Source: Clostridia bacterium
Lineage (GTDB): Bacteria; Bacillota; Clostridia; Christensenellales; Aristaeellaceae
Length of the DNA: 32,044 nucleotides
NCBI GenBank assembly: GCA_017541205.1
Contig: JAFXZO010000046.1
Location: forward strand, 1-32,044
Reading direction: 5' to 3'
Shown: piece after piece, positions 24,902 to 32,044 of the stretch
How the letters are laid out: each line of letters begins with the position of its first letter
Numbering within the stretch: position 1 is the stretch's first letter
Made by a program: the position numbers and the translations under genes
The notes under the pieces: model-generated
Database searches by the model: none
The model's input: the letters and a program-made list of their open reading frames with translations, nothing else
Told to the model about the DNA's origin: nothing

Positions 24902-27042
24902 GCCTTCTTTTCCTCCTCCTCGGCGGCCTTTTCATTTTTGGACCTGGTGACCTCGCGCACCCGTTCCTCCGCGTTCAGGAAGCATTGGGCAATTTGCGGG
25001 TCAAACTGCGTGCCCGCGCCTTCGCGGATGATGCTCATGGCCTTCTCAAAGGGGAAGCCTTCCTTATAGCTGCGGCGCGACACCAGGGCGTCGAACACAT
25101 CCGCCACCGCCATGATGCGCGCAGAAAGCGGAATATCCGTGCCGGAGAGGCCCTGGGGATAGCCCTTGCCGTCCCAGCGCTCGTGATGGAAATTCGCCAG
25201 GTTCCTGGCCTCCTTCAAATAGCCGGATTCGCCCTTGGATACGGTCTTGATCGCGTTATGGATGATTTCACCGCCAATGACGGTGTGCGTCTTCATTTCG
25301 TTATATTCTTCTTCGGTCAGCTTCCCGGGCTTATTGAGCACCGAATCGGCGATGTGGATCTTGCCCACGTCATGCAGCGGCGCGGAATTGACCACGTCCT
25401 GCATATAGCTGTCGGTCAGCCTGTCTTCGTACACATGGTCGGCCTTCATCTGCTCCATGATGATGCGGGCGTACGCGGCGGTATTCCTGATATGGTCGCC
25501 GGTCATTTTGTCGCGGCTTTCAACGACGTCCGCCAGCACCATGATCATGCCGTTCTGCAGCTGGGCGATGCTCTTGTTTTTTTTCTGGGAATCGCTGATG
25601 TAGCCGACGGTATCCTCGCACGTTTTTTCAAAGGCGCGGTACAGGTTTTCGATTTCGTCGCCCGTATGGATATCCAGTTGGTTGATTTTTTCCAAGCTTT
25701 CCGCGCGCGCGTCCTCGGTGTTGAAGGCGAAGGTGCCCGCGGCATCCGTGATGGCGTTGATGGGATGAATGATGTGATGCCGGGCCAGATGAATGCCGCA
25801 TACCATAATCAGGAGGAAAAAGCCCAAAAACAGGGAAATGATCCGGGTCATGAACACTTCCTCGCTCGCGATGATGCGGGGCATGGAAAGATCGGCCGCG
25901 GCATAGCATTGGCACACGCCGTTATCGTCATACACGGGCACATACAGGGTCAATAAGTGCCCGTAGGTATCGTCTGAAACCACGGGATCCATTTCCTCGC
26001 CCGCAAGAAGCTTTGGCAGGTACGGCAAAAAAGCCTCGTCAAAAGGGATCACGGTGCCCGGGGCCTCCCCCTCCAGATTCTCGGTATCCGGATCGATGAC
26101 CACATGGCAGCCGTCTTCCCTGATTTGATAGGCGTAAATGAACGCGATATCCGGGGAGCAATCCATGATGTCCTTGAACTTTTTCTCCGTGTCCAAATAC
26201 CCTTCCGCCGCTTCGCCCAGCGTCAAATACTCCTCGACCTTGTTTCCGTCGAGATAGGAAGCGGCGAGCCTTGCAAGGCCAAAGCCGATCTGGGTCTGGT
26301 TATCCAGCGCGGCGTTATGGAAAAGATTGAAGCTGATCGCCGTCACGGCGACGGAAATCAGAAGGGCCGCCGTGGCGATACAGAGCATGATCTTCGCCCC
26401 AAGCGGAACGCCGCGCACCGTCATCTGCCTTGCGCTTTGGTTGCGCCAGCCGAACAGGTTCAGCCGATCCTTCCACGCCTTGGGGACCGCGGCAAGCAGC
26501 GCCAAGGCGATGGCCAGGCTGAGCGCCTTATCCGCGATATCGATCACGATATCCGCAAACAGCTGAGCGTTGAACGCGTTATGGATCCAGTTGTTGAAAA
26601 ACTGATGCGCGAGCGGCGCGGAAATACCGCTGCCAAAATCGTGCTCATACAAAAACCAGGTGAGCAGGGAGCCCAAAGCGCCGCCGATCAGGACGAAGGT
26701 GAACAGGGCGGCCAGGATCCCCTTGAATTTCTTATAATATCCTTTTTCGGAGAAGTACGCGGCCGCAATGGCGATCATCACGTTCAGCACCGCGTAATAA
26801 AACGTGGTGGTATCGGCAATGCCGTTGATGGCGTTTGTGAGCAGGCCGACGATGATGCCGGGAATATAGCCGCCCAGCGACGATGTCAAGATGGTGCCGA
26901 TCGCGTCCAAATAAAGCGGGATATTCGCAGCAAGCATGGCCTTGCTGCCCAGCAGGTTGATCCCGACCCCGACGAGGCAGAGAACCGCCGTCAACAGCAA
27001 GTCTTTCTTCCTGCTGTTGCGGCTTCGCAGACCATTTTGCAT
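24898..27042 (-). CDS. Membrane HD-GYP domain protein with ECF-like N-terminus
   Basis: HD-GYP domains break down cyclic di-nucleotides such as c-di-GMP. The 714-residue protein starts with about five membrane helices (15-200) whose YLDAIGTILTSSLGGYIPG segment recalls substrate-binding S components of ECF vitamin transporters. A further helix (about 220-245), an extracytoplasmic Cache-like sensor (about 250-405), a helix and a HAMP-like linker follow. The HD-GYP domain (about 505-700) has HDVGK (557-561) and HHERWDGKGYP (619-629), so the metal site looks intact. The frame is open from a TTG at 27060, but ATG 27042 has GAGG 8 nt upstream. It is co-transcribed with glpK. Confidence 0.88.
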   Translation of the reverse strand: MQNGLRSRNSRKKDLLLTAVLCLVGVGINLLGSKAMLAANIPLYLDAIGTILTSSLGGYIPGIIVGLLTNAINGIADTTTFYYAVLNVMIAIAAAYFSEKGYYKKFKGILAALFTFVLIGGALGSLLTWFLYEHDFGSGISAPLAHQFFNNWIHNAFNAQLFADIVIDIADKALSLAIALALLAAVPKAWKDRLNLFGWRNQSARQMTVRGVPLGAKIMLCIATAALLISVAVTAISFNLFHNAALDNQTQIGFGLARLAASYLDGNKVEEYLTLGEAAEGYLDTEKKFKDIMDCSPDIAFIYAYQIREDGCHVVIDPDTENLEGEAPGTVIPFDEAFLPYLPKLLAGEEMDPVVSDDTYGHLLTLYVPVYDDNGVCQCYAAADLSMPRIIASEEVFMTRIISLFLGFFLLIMVCGIHLARHHIIHPINAITDAAGTFAFNTEDARAESLEKINQLDIHTGDEIENLYRAFEKTCEDTVGYISDSQKKNKSIAQLQNGMIMVLADVVESRDKMTGDHIRNTAAYARIIMEQMKADHVYEDRLTDSYMQDVVNSAPLHDVGKIHIADSVLNKPGKLTEEEYNEMKTHTVIGGEIIHNAIKTVSKGESGYLKEARNLANFHHERWDGKGYPQGLSGTDIPLSARIMAVADVFDALVSRRSYKEGFPFEKAMSIIREGAGTQFDPQIAQCFLNAEERVREVTRSKNEKAAEEEEKKA

Positions 27043-27109
27043 GCAAACACCCTCTTTCAAGCGTATCCGCGTAAAACACTTCTATATTTGGAACAAATAC
27101 TTCGATTCG

Positions 27110-27138
27110 ATTATATCATATTGCCGTCCGTACCGCAA
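27110..27138 (-). promoter_or_regulatory. Promoter of the HD-GYP/glpK operon
   Basis: On the minus strand TTGCGG (27133-27138), a 17-bp spacer and a perfect TATAAT (27110-27115). It begins 29 bp after the GH3 gene stop, so the two minus-strand units are at least partly separate. Confidence 0.8.
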
Positions 27139-27166
27139 GGGGCGCTTTCATTGGATTCCCGCCGCG

Positions 27167-28318
27167 TCACCGGATCGCGCTCATTCGGATCTTGACCGCC
27201 AGGATGCGCTCCACGCTTTCTTCGATGCGCGCCATGGTCAATTCGCCGCTGGAAAGGGCGGCGCGGATGGCGGCGACCGCTTTATCCAGATCCGGCGGCA
27301 GCAGCAGCAGATCGGCCCCGGCCTTGAGCGCCGCAACGCTCTCCTGGCCTTTTTTGTAATTCGAGGTGATTGCGTTCATCCTGAGCGAATCCGTCACCAC
27401 CACGCCCTGAAAGCCCATCTGACCGCGCAGGATGTTGGAGATCATGGCGTAGGACATGGAGGTATGCACGTCCTCCCCCATGATGCTGACCTTGCCATGG
27501 GAAATCAGGATCATTTCCGCGTCTTCGTCGATCATGTCCTGAAAGGGGAGCCATTCCAGGGTGCGCATATCGTCCAGCGTCCGCGGGATGCCGATATTGG
27601 AAAGCAGGGTGCCGTCCTTGGTCCCGTGCCCGGGAAAATGGCCGAAGCAGGGCAGCAGCCCGCCGTCGCGAAGGCCCGACGCCATGTGGGAGGCCATGCG
27701 GGAAACCAATTTTGGATCGCTCCCATAGGTCTGCACGCCGATCTTTTCCTGGTCGATCCAGGTATCCAGCGAGGGCGCGAAGGTCATATTGATGCCCAGA
27801 GGCGCAAGATAAGCGGCGATCTGCCTGCCTGCCGAATAAGCCAGCGCTTCGTTGCCGCTCGCCCCGATTTCTTCCGGGGACATCGCAAGCCGGTAGCCTA
27901 ATTTATTCGCCACCCGGGATACGAGCCCGCCCTCCTCGTCAACGCCGAGAAACAGCGGGTACAGCCCCGCCTTGGAAGCCTGCGAGGAAAGCGCCTGCGT
28001 CAAAGCGCGCAGCTGCTCCTCGGATTCGATATTCTGCCCAAAGAGGATCACGCCGCCGACCGGGTATTTCAAAAACACATTTTCATCGGGCAGGGCGACG
28101 GAGCGGCTCTCTCCCGTCAGATCCTCCACGGTGACAAAAAACAGCTGATAAATCTTCTGTTCATCCGTCATCCGCTGCATCATGGCGCGGGCCTGATGCT
28201 TCAGATCGGGCGTATCTTCGTCCTCGTCCACCACAAAGCTGCCCTCCGCGCGCACAGCCGCCGGAAAAAACCCAAGCGCCAGCACCAGCGCGATCAGGCA
28301 AATGATAATCCGCCGCAA
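27167..28318 (-). CDS. Secreted glycoside hydrolase family 3 protein (NagZ-like) with altered acid/base motif
   Basis: The 383-residue protein has a signal peptide (1-24, ending AVRA) and a single GH3 N-terminal barrel of the beta-N-acetylhexosaminidase type. It shows VGGVILFGQNI, DEEGGLVSRV and the nucleophile D310 in VVVTDSLRM. NagZ enzymes carry KHFPGHGDT followed by a DSH acid/base dyad. Here the site reads GHFPGHGTKDGTLLSN (226-241), so the Lys and the dyad His are missing. It may be a weak, altered or non-catalytic cell-wall sugar-binding protein. The TTG start at 28318 has AAGGAGG 8 nt upstream and begins a clean signal peptide. Confidence 0.82.
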   Translation of the reverse strand: MRRIIICLIALVLALGFFPAAVRAEGSFVVDEDEDTPDLKHQARAMMQRMTDEQKIYQLFFVTVEDLTGESRSVALPDENVFLKYPVGGVILFGQNIESEEQLRALTQALSSQASKAGLYPLFLGVDEEGGLVSRVANKLGYRLAMSPEEIGASGNEALAYSAGRQIAAYLAPLGINMTFAPSLDTWIDQEKIGVQTYGSDPKLVSRMASHMASGLRDGGLLPCFGHFPGHGTKDGTLLSNIGIPRTLDDMRTLEWLPFQDMIDEDAEMILISHGKVSIMGEDVHTSMSYAMISNILRGQMGFQGVVVTDSLRMNAITSNYKKGQESVAALKAGADLLLLPPDLDKAVAAIRAALSSGELTMARIEESVERILAVKIRMSAIR

Positions 28319-28346
28319 TGTACCTTCCTCCTTTTATTTCCCCTTT

Positions 28347-28375
28347 ATTGTAGCATACGCCATTCGGATTGGCAA
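28347..28375 (-). promoter_or_regulatory. Promoter of the GH3 gene
   Basis: On the minus strand TTGCCA (28370-28375), a 17-bp spacer and TACAAT (28347-28352), with a start about 20 bp before the ribosome binding site region. It is divergent from the ctsR promoter 65 bp away. Confidence 0.82.
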
Positions 28376-28439
28376 CGGTTCCGACATTTTAAGTTAAGAA
28401 GGAAGATCCGGAGCCAAAAATTTTCTTTTGTCCAGGCTC

Positions 28440-28468
28440 TTGCATCTATGACGGATTTGTGGTACACT
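28440..28468 (+). promoter_or_regulatory. Promoter of the ctsR operon
   Basis: TTGCAT (28440-28445), a 17-bp spacer and TACACT (28463-28468). The start is expected near 28475, inside the CtsR operator, so repressor binding would block transcription directly. Confidence 0.8.
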
Positions 28469-28473
28469 TTAAT

Positions 28474-28490
28474 AGTCAAAGAAAGACAAT
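28474..28490 (+). promoter_or_regulatory. CtsR operator upstream of ctsR
   Basis: AGTCAAAGAAAGACAAT has one perfect CtsR heptad (AGTCAAA), a 3-bp spacer, and a second heptad AGACAAT that differs from AGTCAAA in two places. The same kind of change is seen in the hslV operator. It lies between the -10 and the GGAGG, giving autoregulation of the operon. Confidence 0.85.
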
Positions 28491-28508
28491 TTCTTTGGAG
28501 GGATGATT

Positions 28509-28988
28509 ATGCGTCTTAGCGATACGATCGAAAGCTTCATCAAGGCCATGATCCAGGAGGATCAGCCGGAGGTGGAGCTGAAAAGAAATGAACTGGCGGA
28601 GTATTTCCACTGCGCGCCGTCCCAGATCAATTATGTGCTCGCCACGCGCTTTACGCCGGATCACGGGTATGTCACCTCTTCCCAGCGCGGCGGCGGCGGC
28701 TATATCCGCATCGTGCGGGTATGCCGCACGACGGGCGATCAAATGCATTATCTGCTCAACGAGCGCATCGGCGACAGCCTCAGCGCCCAGTCGGCGCAGG
28801 CGCTGTGCGCGCAATTGGCTGAAAGGAAGCTCGTTTCCGCGCACGAAGCGCAGATCATGGCGGCGGCGGTGTCACCCCAGGCTTTGTCCGCGCCCATGCC
28901 GGAAAGCGTGAAGGACGCGCTGCGGGCAAAAATATTCAAGTGCATGCTGCTCGCTGTCATGCAGCGCAAAACCGCGGAAAACGGTTGA
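28509..28988 (+). CDS. ctsR: Transcriptional repressor CtsR
   Basis: CtsR represses class III heat-shock genes and is released on heating or when McsB acts. The 159-residue protein has the N-terminal helix-turn-helix (about 24-46, LKRNELAEYFHCAPSQINYV) and the glycine-rich wing RGGGGYIRI (60-68), which senses temperature and whose arginine contacts DNA. The C-terminal half is the dimer and McsB-binding region. Of two ATGs, 28509 is 6 nt after GGAGG, while 28503 touches it, so 28509 is used. It is the first gene of ctsR-mcsA-mcsB-clpC. Confidence 0.96.
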   Translation: MRLSDTIESFIKAMIQEDQPEVELKRNELAEYFHCAPSQINYVLATRFTPDHGYVTSSQRGGGGYIRIVRVCRTTGDQMHYLLNERIGDSLSAQSAQALCAQLAERKLVSAHEAQIMAAAVSPQALSAPMPESVKDALRAKIFKCMLLAVMQRKTAENG

Positions 28989-29101
28989 TTTTGCCGCTGT
29001 ATCGCCCATTCCGCCTGCGCATACTATGATACGGCGAAGCGGCGGATTCCATCGATAAGGGAGGGAAGCGCCCGCTCTTTGCAGCGGAGGCGCACAGACA
29101 T

Positions 29102-29587
29102 ATGCTTTGTGAAGAATGCGGAAATAACCAGGCCGAAGTGATCATGACCACGGTTTTGAACGGCCAAACCACCACCCGGCACCTGTGCCGGGAATGCCTG
29201 AGAAAATACCAGACGGAAAATTTGCAGAACGTGCTGGCGGCTGTCCTGTCCACGCTGGTGAGCAAATCCCATGAGATCCCGGACATCACCTGCCCGCGCT
29301 GCGGAGAAACCTACGCGGAATTCCAGAAAAGCGGCATGCTGGGCTGCGCGGAATGCTATCAGGCGTTCCGCAGGCAGCTGACGCCGCTATTGGCCCGCGC
29401 ACAGGGCCATTCTCAGCACGCGGGCCGCAGGCCGCCGGTCAGCGAAGAGGACCAGGCGCGGCTGAGCCGGATGGAGGAGCTGCGCAAGCTCATGGAAGCC
29501 GCCGTGAACGAAGAGAATTTTGAAGAAGCGGCCCGTCTGCGCGACGAGCTGAAGGCCATGACCCCGGCCAGGGAGGAAAAAGAATGA
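29102..29587 (+). CDS. mcsA: McsA, zinc-binding activator of McsB
   Basis: McsA activates the arginine kinase McsB and helps deliver targets to ClpC. The 161-residue protein has two zinc sites, CEEC (3-6) with CREC (29-32), and CPRC (64-67) with CAEC (82-85), and a C-terminal UVR motif (about 122-157, NEENFEEAARLRDELKAM). GGAGG lies 11 nt before the ATG. The 113-bp gap after ctsR is longer than others in the operon; I see no clear promoter or terminator in it. Its stop overlaps mcsB. Confidence 0.93.
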   Translation: MLCEECGNNQAEVIMTTVLNGQTTTRHLCRECLRKYQTENLQNVLAAVLSTLVSKSHEIPDITCPRCGETYAEFQKSGMLGCAECYQAFRRQLTPLLARAQGHSQHAGRRPPVSEEDQARLSRMEELRKLMEAAVNEENFEEAARLRDELKAMTPAREEKE

Positions 29588-30573
29588 GCTATATCATCGT
29601 ATCCTCCCGGGTCCGCCTGGCCCGGAATTATGAGGATCTTCCCTTCCGCAGCAAAATCACAAAAGAGCAAAGCGAAGCCTGCGTGCAGCGCACGCTCAAC
29701 GCCCTTCGCTCCCTGCCCCAGCCCTATTCCTTCCTGCCCCTTCGCGACATGGAGGAAAATGAAAAAAGGTCGCTGCTGGAATCCCATCTCATCAGCCCGG
29801 ACCTGATGGACCACGAGGAGTGCGGGGCCGTGCTGATCCGCATGGACCAGCAGATTTCCGTCATGATGAACGAGGAGGACCATCTCCGCATCCAGGGCTT
29901 CGGAAAGGGCGACAGCCTGGCGGAAGCGGCCGAGCGGGCGTTCTCCATCGACGACGCCCTGCAGGATCAATTGTCCTTTGCCTTTGACCCGCAGCTTGGA
30001 TATCTGACCGCCTGCCCGACCAACGCGGGCACGGGCCTTCGCGCATCCATGATCCTGCATCTGCCCATGCTCACGCAGTATAAGCAGATGGGCAAAATCA
30101 ACCAGCTGGCGGCAAAGCTGGGCCTGACCCTGCGCGGCATTTACGGCGAGGGCAGCGAAGCGCAGGGGAACCTGTACCAGTTGAGCAACCAGGTCACCCT
30201 GGGCCGCACGGAAAAAGAAATGATCGACGCCGTGACCGCCACGGCCCGGCAGATTTCCGAGATGGAGGCCATCCATCGCGCCAAGGCCGCCGACCGGGAC
30301 CTTACGGCCTTGGAGGATCAGCTTTTCCGCTCCTTCGGCCTGCTTTCCAACGCGCGGCTGATGCCGATCAAGGAGTTCATGCAGCATTGGTCCAATCTGC
30401 GCCTTGGCGCGGCCATGGAAAAGCTGCCCATCTCCACCGAAACCTGCGACGCGCTTTTGACCGCCGCGCAGCCCGCCCACGTGAGGAAAGCCGCGGGCGC
30501 GGCCGTGAGCGACAGGGAGACGGACGCGCATCGAAGCGAACTGATTCGCCAGACCATCAAAAACGGAGGATAA
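29584..30573 (+). CDS. mcsB: Protein-arginine kinase McsB
   Basis: McsB phosphorylates arginines on proteins, marking them for ClpCP. The 329-residue protein has the phosphagen-kinase core: SSRVRLARN (7-15), NEEDHLRIQ (96-104), CPTNAGTGLRAS, and RGIYGEGSEAQGN with E192. It is shorter than the Bacillus enzyme (363 residues): it starts almost at SSRxRLARN and lacks about 20 N-terminal residues. The pArg-sensing motif RDxxRA near the C-terminus reads TDAHRS (313-318), so its first Arg is missing. The ATG at 29584 overlaps the mcsA stop; no upstream start in frame adds the missing helix. Confidence 0.94.
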   Translation: MSYIIVSSRVRLARNYEDLPFRSKITKEQSEACVQRTLNALRSLPQPYSFLPLRDMEENEKRSLLESHLISPDLMDHEECGAVLIRMDQQISVMMNEEDHLRIQGFGKGDSLAEAAERAFSIDDALQDQLSFAFDPQLGYLTACPTNAGTGLRASMILHLPMLTQYKQMGKINQLAAKLGLTLRGIYGEGSEAQGNLYQLSNQVTLGRTEKEMIDAVTATARQISEMEAIHRAKAADRDLTALEDQLFRSFGLLSNARLMPIKEFMQHWSNLRLGAAMEKLPISTETCDALLTAAQPAHVRKAAGAAVSDRETDAHRSELIRQTIKNGG

Positions 30574-30579
30574 TCTTTT

Positions 30580-32044
30580 ATGCCAATTTTCGGACGCTTT
30601 AACGAACGGGCCCAGCGGGTGATCGCCGCCGCGCAAAAATCAGCGGTGGACCTGGGCCACAGCTATGTGGGCAGCGAGCACTTTTTGATCGGTCTGCTCA
30701 AGGAAGCCCGCTCGGACGCCCCCGCCCTTCCGGATCACGTGATCGCCGAAACGGTGATCGAGGCCGTCAAGCAATTAAACGGCACCGGCAGCCATACCCC
30801 GACGCAGCTGGAATTGACGCCAAGGGTCAAGAAGCTGCTGGAAACGAGCATCCGGGAAGCGCACAGGCTGGGCCAGTCCTATGTGAGCTCGGGCCATTTC
30901 TGGCTGGCGCTTCTGGACGACGAGGACAGCACCGCCATGCGGGTGCTGACCAGCATGGGCTGCGATATCGATAAGCTGCAGGAAAGCGTGCAGGAAGCGA
31001 TCGGCCGCAGCCAGGAAAAACCCGTGGAGGCAGCCTCGTCCGGCGGCAATTCATTCCTGAAAAAGTATGGACGCGATCTGAACGAAGCCGCTGAAAAGGG
31101 CGAGCTTGATCCCGTGATCGGGCGGACGAACGAAATCGAGCGGATCGTGCAGATCCTTTCCCGCCGCACCAAAAACAACCCCGTTCTGATCGGCGAGCCG
31201 GGCGTGGGCAAATCCGCGGTGGCGGAAGGGCTCGCCCAGCGCATCAACCAGGGCGCGGTGCCGGAAACCCTGTCCAGCAAGAAACTCATTTCCCTGGACA
31301 TCGGCTCCATGGTGGCGGGGAGCAAATATCGCGGCGAATTTGAGGAGCGGCTCAAAAACACGCTGGACGAAGTCAAAAAGCGCGGCGACGTGATCCTTTT
31401 CATCGACGAATTGCAAAACATCATCGGCGCGGGCCGCGCGGAAGGCAGCATGGACGCCGCCAACATCCTAAAGCCCGCCTTGGCCCGGGGCGAGCTCCAG
31501 TGCATCGGCGCGACCACCCTGGATGAATACCGCAAGAATATCGAGAAAGACGCGGCGCTCGCCCGTCGGTTCCAGCCCGTCACGGTCAACGAGCCGAGCG
31601 AGGAAGAAACCATCGCCATCATGAAGGGCCTTAGGGACCGCTACGAAGCGCACCACAAGGTCCGGATCACGGATGAAGCGCTGGAGGCCGCGGTCAAGCT
31701 CTCCAACCGCTACATTGCCGACCGCTTCCAGCCGGATAAAGCCATCGACCTGATGGACGAGGCGGCGTCCCGCGTGCGCATCCAATCCTTCACCGCGCCG
31801 CCGGATGTGAAGGCGCAGGAAAAGGAGCTGGAAAGCGTGCTTCGCGAAAAACGCGAGGCCATTGACAAGCAGGATTACGAAAAGGCCGCGGCACTGCGCG
31901 ACCAGGAGCATACGCTCCGCGCCGAGATCGAGGAAAAGCGCGCCGTGTGGGAGCAAAAGAAGGTGACCGCCAAGGACACGGTGGGCGAGGAAGAAATCGC
32001 CCAGGTGGTGTCCGGCTGGACGGGCATTCCGGTCAAGAAGATGA
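30580..32044 (+). CDS. clpC: ATP-dependent Clp protease ATP-binding subunit ClpC (3' end outside the window)
   Basis: ClpC is the AAA+ unfoldase that works with ClpP and recognises arginine-phosphorylated proteins. The visible 488 residues hold the N-terminal double Clp repeat (about 1-145), which contains the pArg sites in this family. The first ATPase domain has Walker A GEPGVGKS (205-212) and Walker [11 protein letters not shown] (271-280), and the middle domain has a UVR-like helix pair (about 410-465). Walker B is usually followed by LHT; here it is LQN. The second ATPase domain is beyond the window edge. GGAGGA lies 9 nt before the ATG, 6 bp after the mcsB stop. Confidence 0.97.
   Translation, partial: MPIFGRFNERAQRVIAAAQKSAVDLGHSYVGSEHFLIGLLKEARSDAPALPDHVIAETVIEAVKQLNGTGSHTPTQLELTPRVKKLLETSIREAHRLGQSYVSSGHFWLALLDDEDSTAMRVLTSMGCDIDKLQESVQEAIGRSQEKPVEAASSGGNSFLKKYGRDLNEAAEKGELDPVIGRTNEIERIVQILSRRTKNNPVLIGEPGVGKSAVAEGLAQRINQGAVPETLSSKKLISLDIGSMVAGSKYRGEFEERLKNTLDEVKKRGDVILFIDELQNIIGAGRAEGSMDAANILKPALARGELQCIGATTLDEYRKNIEKDAALARRFQPVTVNEPSEEETIAIMKGLRDRYEAHHKVRITDEALEAAVKLSNRYIADRFQPDKAIDLMDEAASRVRIQSFTAPPDVKAQEKELESVLREKREAIDKQDYEKAAALRDQEHTLRAEIEEKRAVWEQKKVTAKDTVGEEEIAQVVSGWTGIPVKKM

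Noticed and set aside
23123-25069. A 648-codon plus-strand open frame opposite glpK and the phosphoribosyltransferase
   Set aside because: It spans two recognisable minus-strand genes and a promoter, has no ribosome binding site and no known motif.

Overview
The window looks like a chromosomal segment of a GC-rich (roughly 60%) low-motility Firmicute of the class Clostridia; the order is uncertain (a Christensenellales-like lineage is only a guess). Support comes from the CtsR-McsA-McsB-ClpC heat-shock operon, the Bacillota-style order rbgA-rnhB-yraN-comM-dprA-topA-trmFO-hslV-hslU, folate-dependent TrmFO, and a citrate synthase of the Re type. Genes are densely packed, mostly with ATGA start/stop overlaps. 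I see no insertion sequence, prophage, CRISPR array or other large mobile element.

Layout. 1-55: the 5' part of tRNA-Arg(TCT) on the minus strand, with its own promoter. 262-463: a structured RNA on the minus strand behind a perfect TTGACA-17-TATAAT promoter, best explained as 6S RNA. 553-2856 (minus): a nucleotidyltransferase fused to a decayed phosphomannomutase-like domain. 3128-15240 (plus): one long housekeeping operon (rbgA, rnhB, yraN, a 1395-residue double glycosyltransferase, comM, dprA, topA, trmFO). 15340-19101 (plus): hslVU preceded by a CtsR-type operator, then cmk, plsC and a GNAT acetyltransferase, closed by a strong terminator. 19171-22681 (plus): a 2-oxoglutarate-forming module (Re-citrate synthase, GntR/FCD regulator, isocitrate dehydrogenase) behind a promoter covered by three GTATAC boxes. 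A relic matching an aconitase C-terminus sits where an aconitase gene would be expected. 22753-28318 (minus): a phosphoribosyltransferase, glycerol kinase, a membrane HD-GYP signalling protein and a secreted GH3-family protein. 28440-32044 (plus): ctsR-mcsA-mcsB-clpC, the last running off the window.

How it fits together. Protein quality control appears twice, as HslVU and as the ClpC/McsAB system. Both transcription units carry nearly the same 17-bp operator just upstream of the ribosome binding site, so CtsR probably controls both. The citrate-to-2-oxoglutarate branch seems to be run by its own GntR repressor.

Most interesting points: the aconitase relic, the shared non-canonical CtsR operator, the triple operator on the Re-citrate synthase promoter, the 6S RNA candidate, a 38-bp direct repeat around a hairpin before gntR, the double-headed GT-C fusion, and several enzymes missing expected key residues (the GH3 protein, McsB, RbgA and the phosphomannomutase-like domain). 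All family assignments come from motif reading by eye; no database search was run.
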